Below are positions 63,085 through 64,000 of a stretch of DNA of 64,000 bases, in pieces; within the stretch, counting starts at the first letter, position 1; every line of letters starts with the position of its first letter. A program made the translations under genes and the position numbers. The notes under the pieces are model-generated. The model saw only the letters and a program-made list of their open reading frames with translations. It did not search any database and had not been told where the DNA came from. The DNA comes from Rhinopomastus cyanomelas (taxonomy: Eukaryota; Chordata; Aves; Bucerotiformes; Rhinopomastidae), in contig VXBP01010356.1 in the NCBI GenBank assembly GCA_013400115.1, forward strand, positions 605,885-669,884, written 5' to 3'.

Positions 63085-63343
63085 AACTGCCCCTGGTTTC
63101 AAGGGGCCTGAGAGAACATAAAAGAGGGCAGATTTAGATTAGATGCCAGCAAGAAATTCATTCCTGTGAGGAGGCACTGGATCAGGTTGCCCAGAAAATT
63201 GTGGATGCTCCCTCCCTGGAAGGGAGGTCTGATGGGGCTCTGAGCAACCTTATCTGGCAAGAGGTGTATCCGCTCGCTGCAGGGAGTTGGAATACACAGT
63301 CTCCGAGGTACTTTTCAACAGAAAACACTCTGTGATTCTATGT
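63085..63343 (+). mobile_element. CR1 LINE, old 3' end just upstream of the promoter
   Basis: Phrases in order: GATTTAGATTAGATGCCAGC, AAGAAATTCATTCCTGTGAG, ACTGGATCAGGTTGCCCAGA, TGGATGCTCCCTCCCTGGAA, CTGAGCAACCTTATCTGGCA, GCAGGGAGTTGGAA and a TCTGTGATTCTATG tail. They match the end of CR1 ORF2 and its UTR with many substitutions. It forms the left boundary of the CpG island, ending about 60 bases before CpG density climbs. Confidence 0.85.
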
Positions 63344-63666
63344 CATGTCACCCGTTAGGGACATGTCTCCAGCGAGAACAAGCTGCCTCGGAGGAGGACA
63401 AGTTGCCAGGGAGCAGGGCTGAGATGTCACGTCGGGGCATCGGGAGAGGCTTCTCTCCGCTCCTTCCTGGGTCGAGCCCCACCTCTGAGACTTCTCCACA
63501 TATTTTTGGGTGCGGGCCTGTGGGAACTTCCCTGCCACTCTACGGTCCGGGTGCCTCGGCCAGGGCCGCGCAGGTGCCGCCGGAGCTGAGGGGCGGCGGC
63601 CTGAGGCTGCTGAGGCGGGAACGCGGCGGCCCCTCAGGCGAGCGCGGGGAGCTGCGCTGGGCCGCG

Positions 63667-63686
63667 ATCGCCCCCTGGCGGCGGCC
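63667..63686 (-). promoter_or_regulatory. CTCF-like binding site
   Basis: On the minus strand the 20 bases read GGCCGCCGCCAGGGGGCGAT, matching the CTCF core CCRSCAGGGGGCGS closely, including the invariant AGGGGGC. Lying inside a CpG-island promoter, it would suit a chromatin boundary or loop anchor. Occupancy is not shown by sequence. Confidence 0.55.
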
Positions 63687-63833
63687 ACAGGCGGCGGCGA
63701 CAGCGGGAGGCGCGGGCGGGGCCGGGGCGGCTGCGCGGAACTTTGCGGCGGAGCGGAGCGGGACTGGGGCGTCCCCGGAGCGCTGCGAGCAGCAGGGCCG
63801 CTGGATTTAAAAAAAAAAAAAAAAGAAAAAAAA

Positions 63834-63875
63834 CCAAAGAAAAAACCTTTTATTTTTCAAAAACTTTTTTCTTGG
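63834..63875 (+). other. A/T-rich inverted repeat in presumed 5' UTR
   Basis: Arms CCAAAGAAAAAA (63834-63845) and TTTTTTCTTGG (63865-63875) are complementary apart from one extra A, with a loop of about 19 bases. It follows a poly(A)-rich tract (63807-63832) and is oddly AT-rich within a CpG island. If transcribed, it could fold in the leader RNA. Confidence 0.6.
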
Positions 63876-63956
63876 TAAATTTTCTGGCTCTTTTCCCCCT
63901 CCTTCCCGATCTGGCGGGGCGGGCAAGGGAGCGTCTCCGTTCTGCAAAATCAAAGC

Positions 63957-64000
63957 ATGGCGGAGACTGGCGATGAGACCCGTCCCCCGCCCGGCATCCA
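63957..64000 (+). CDS. N-terminus of an unidentified protein, gene continues past the window
   Basis: ATG at 63957 lies in a strong start context (A at -3, G at +4). An in-frame stop (TAA, 63876-63878) lies upstream, with no other in-frame ATG between them. The visible peptide is MAETGDETRPPPGI, with a partial 15th codon (CA-). It is acidic at first, then proline-rich, and has no hydrophobic signal sequence, so an intracellular protein is likely. Fourteen residues are not enough to name it, and I recognise no family. The CpG-island promoter suggests a broadly expressed or developmental gene. A first exon extending beyond the window is assumed; no splice donor is visible before position 64000. 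Confidence 0.7.
   Translation, partial: MAETGDETRPPPGI

Larger units (their letters stand above)
63400..64000 (+). promoter_or_regulatory. CpG island promoter
   Basis: A GC-rich, CpG-dense block, clearest at 63540-63800, that continues to the window edge. It contains GC boxes at 63714-63721 (GGGCGGGG) and 63724-63730 (GGGGCGG), and a CTCF-like site at 63667-63686. No positioned TATA box is evident upstream, as is usual for CpG-island promoters. The A-rich GGATTTAAAA at about 63802 could act in its place, but that is uncertain. The island precedes a start codon in strong context, so it is most likely the promoter and first exon of a gene running right. The transcription start cannot be fixed from sequence alone; I would place it between about 63700 and 63830. 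Confidence 0.85.

Noticed and set aside
63340..63878. Long open frames through the CpG island in two plus frames and one minus frame
   Set aside because: Stops are rare in GC-rich DNA, the residues are Ala/Gly/Arg/Pro-biased, and the frames overlap one another. The ATG at 63957 has better support.

Overview
The window reads as vertebrate, almost certainly avian, nuclear DNA. It is dominated by CR1 LINE copies, most of them 5'-truncated and ending in the CR1-type ATTCTRTGAT octamer tail. A few very old MIR-like SINEs are present, and I see no Alu, L1 or other mammal-type repeats. The single GC-rich island lies at the right edge. Several CR1 copies are fairly young and similar to one another, which would suit a CR1-rich bird order, but I cannot name the species.

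Layout: bases 1-63,050 hold no protein-coding gene that I can support. This long non-coding stretch lies upstream of a CpG-island promoter at about 63,400-64,000. There a plus-strand gene begins: ATG at 63957, strong start context, in-frame upstream stop at 63876. Only 14 codons are visible before the window ends, so the gene is unnamed. The promoter carries GC boxes, a strong CTCF-like site and an A/T-rich inverted repeat in the presumed 5' UTR.

CR1 copies on the plus strand: 14866-14946, 15030-15110, 19890-20959, 35172-35317, 39063-39190, 47943-50505, 50655-51067, 59553-59660 and 63085-63343. On the minus strand: 7990-8720, 37828-37885, 43356-44118, 46650-46745 and 57015-57242. The 47943 element keeps most of ORF2 (AP endonuclease plus reverse transcriptase) in broken frames. 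The 43356 element keeps a 187-codon open C-terminal part of ORF2. Two assembly gaps (20472-20705 and 50131-50373) and one lone N (35297) all fall inside CR1 copies.

Most interesting points: (1) a CR1 subfamily with two different CR1 3' ends in tandem, joined at a short TGTGA homology, for which one parental end is also present in the window; (2) two copies 30 kb apart sharing the same stop/frameshift and the same RT frameshift, as if descended from an already broken source; (3) gap sizes that disagree with the length expected from an intact copy; (4) candidate regulatory elements, notably an inverted SOX-type pair beside an octamer at 52.16 kb, a CpG-enriched patch with an exon-like segment at 17.1-17.9 kb, and the CTCF-like site in the promoter. 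I see no novel protein-coding system.
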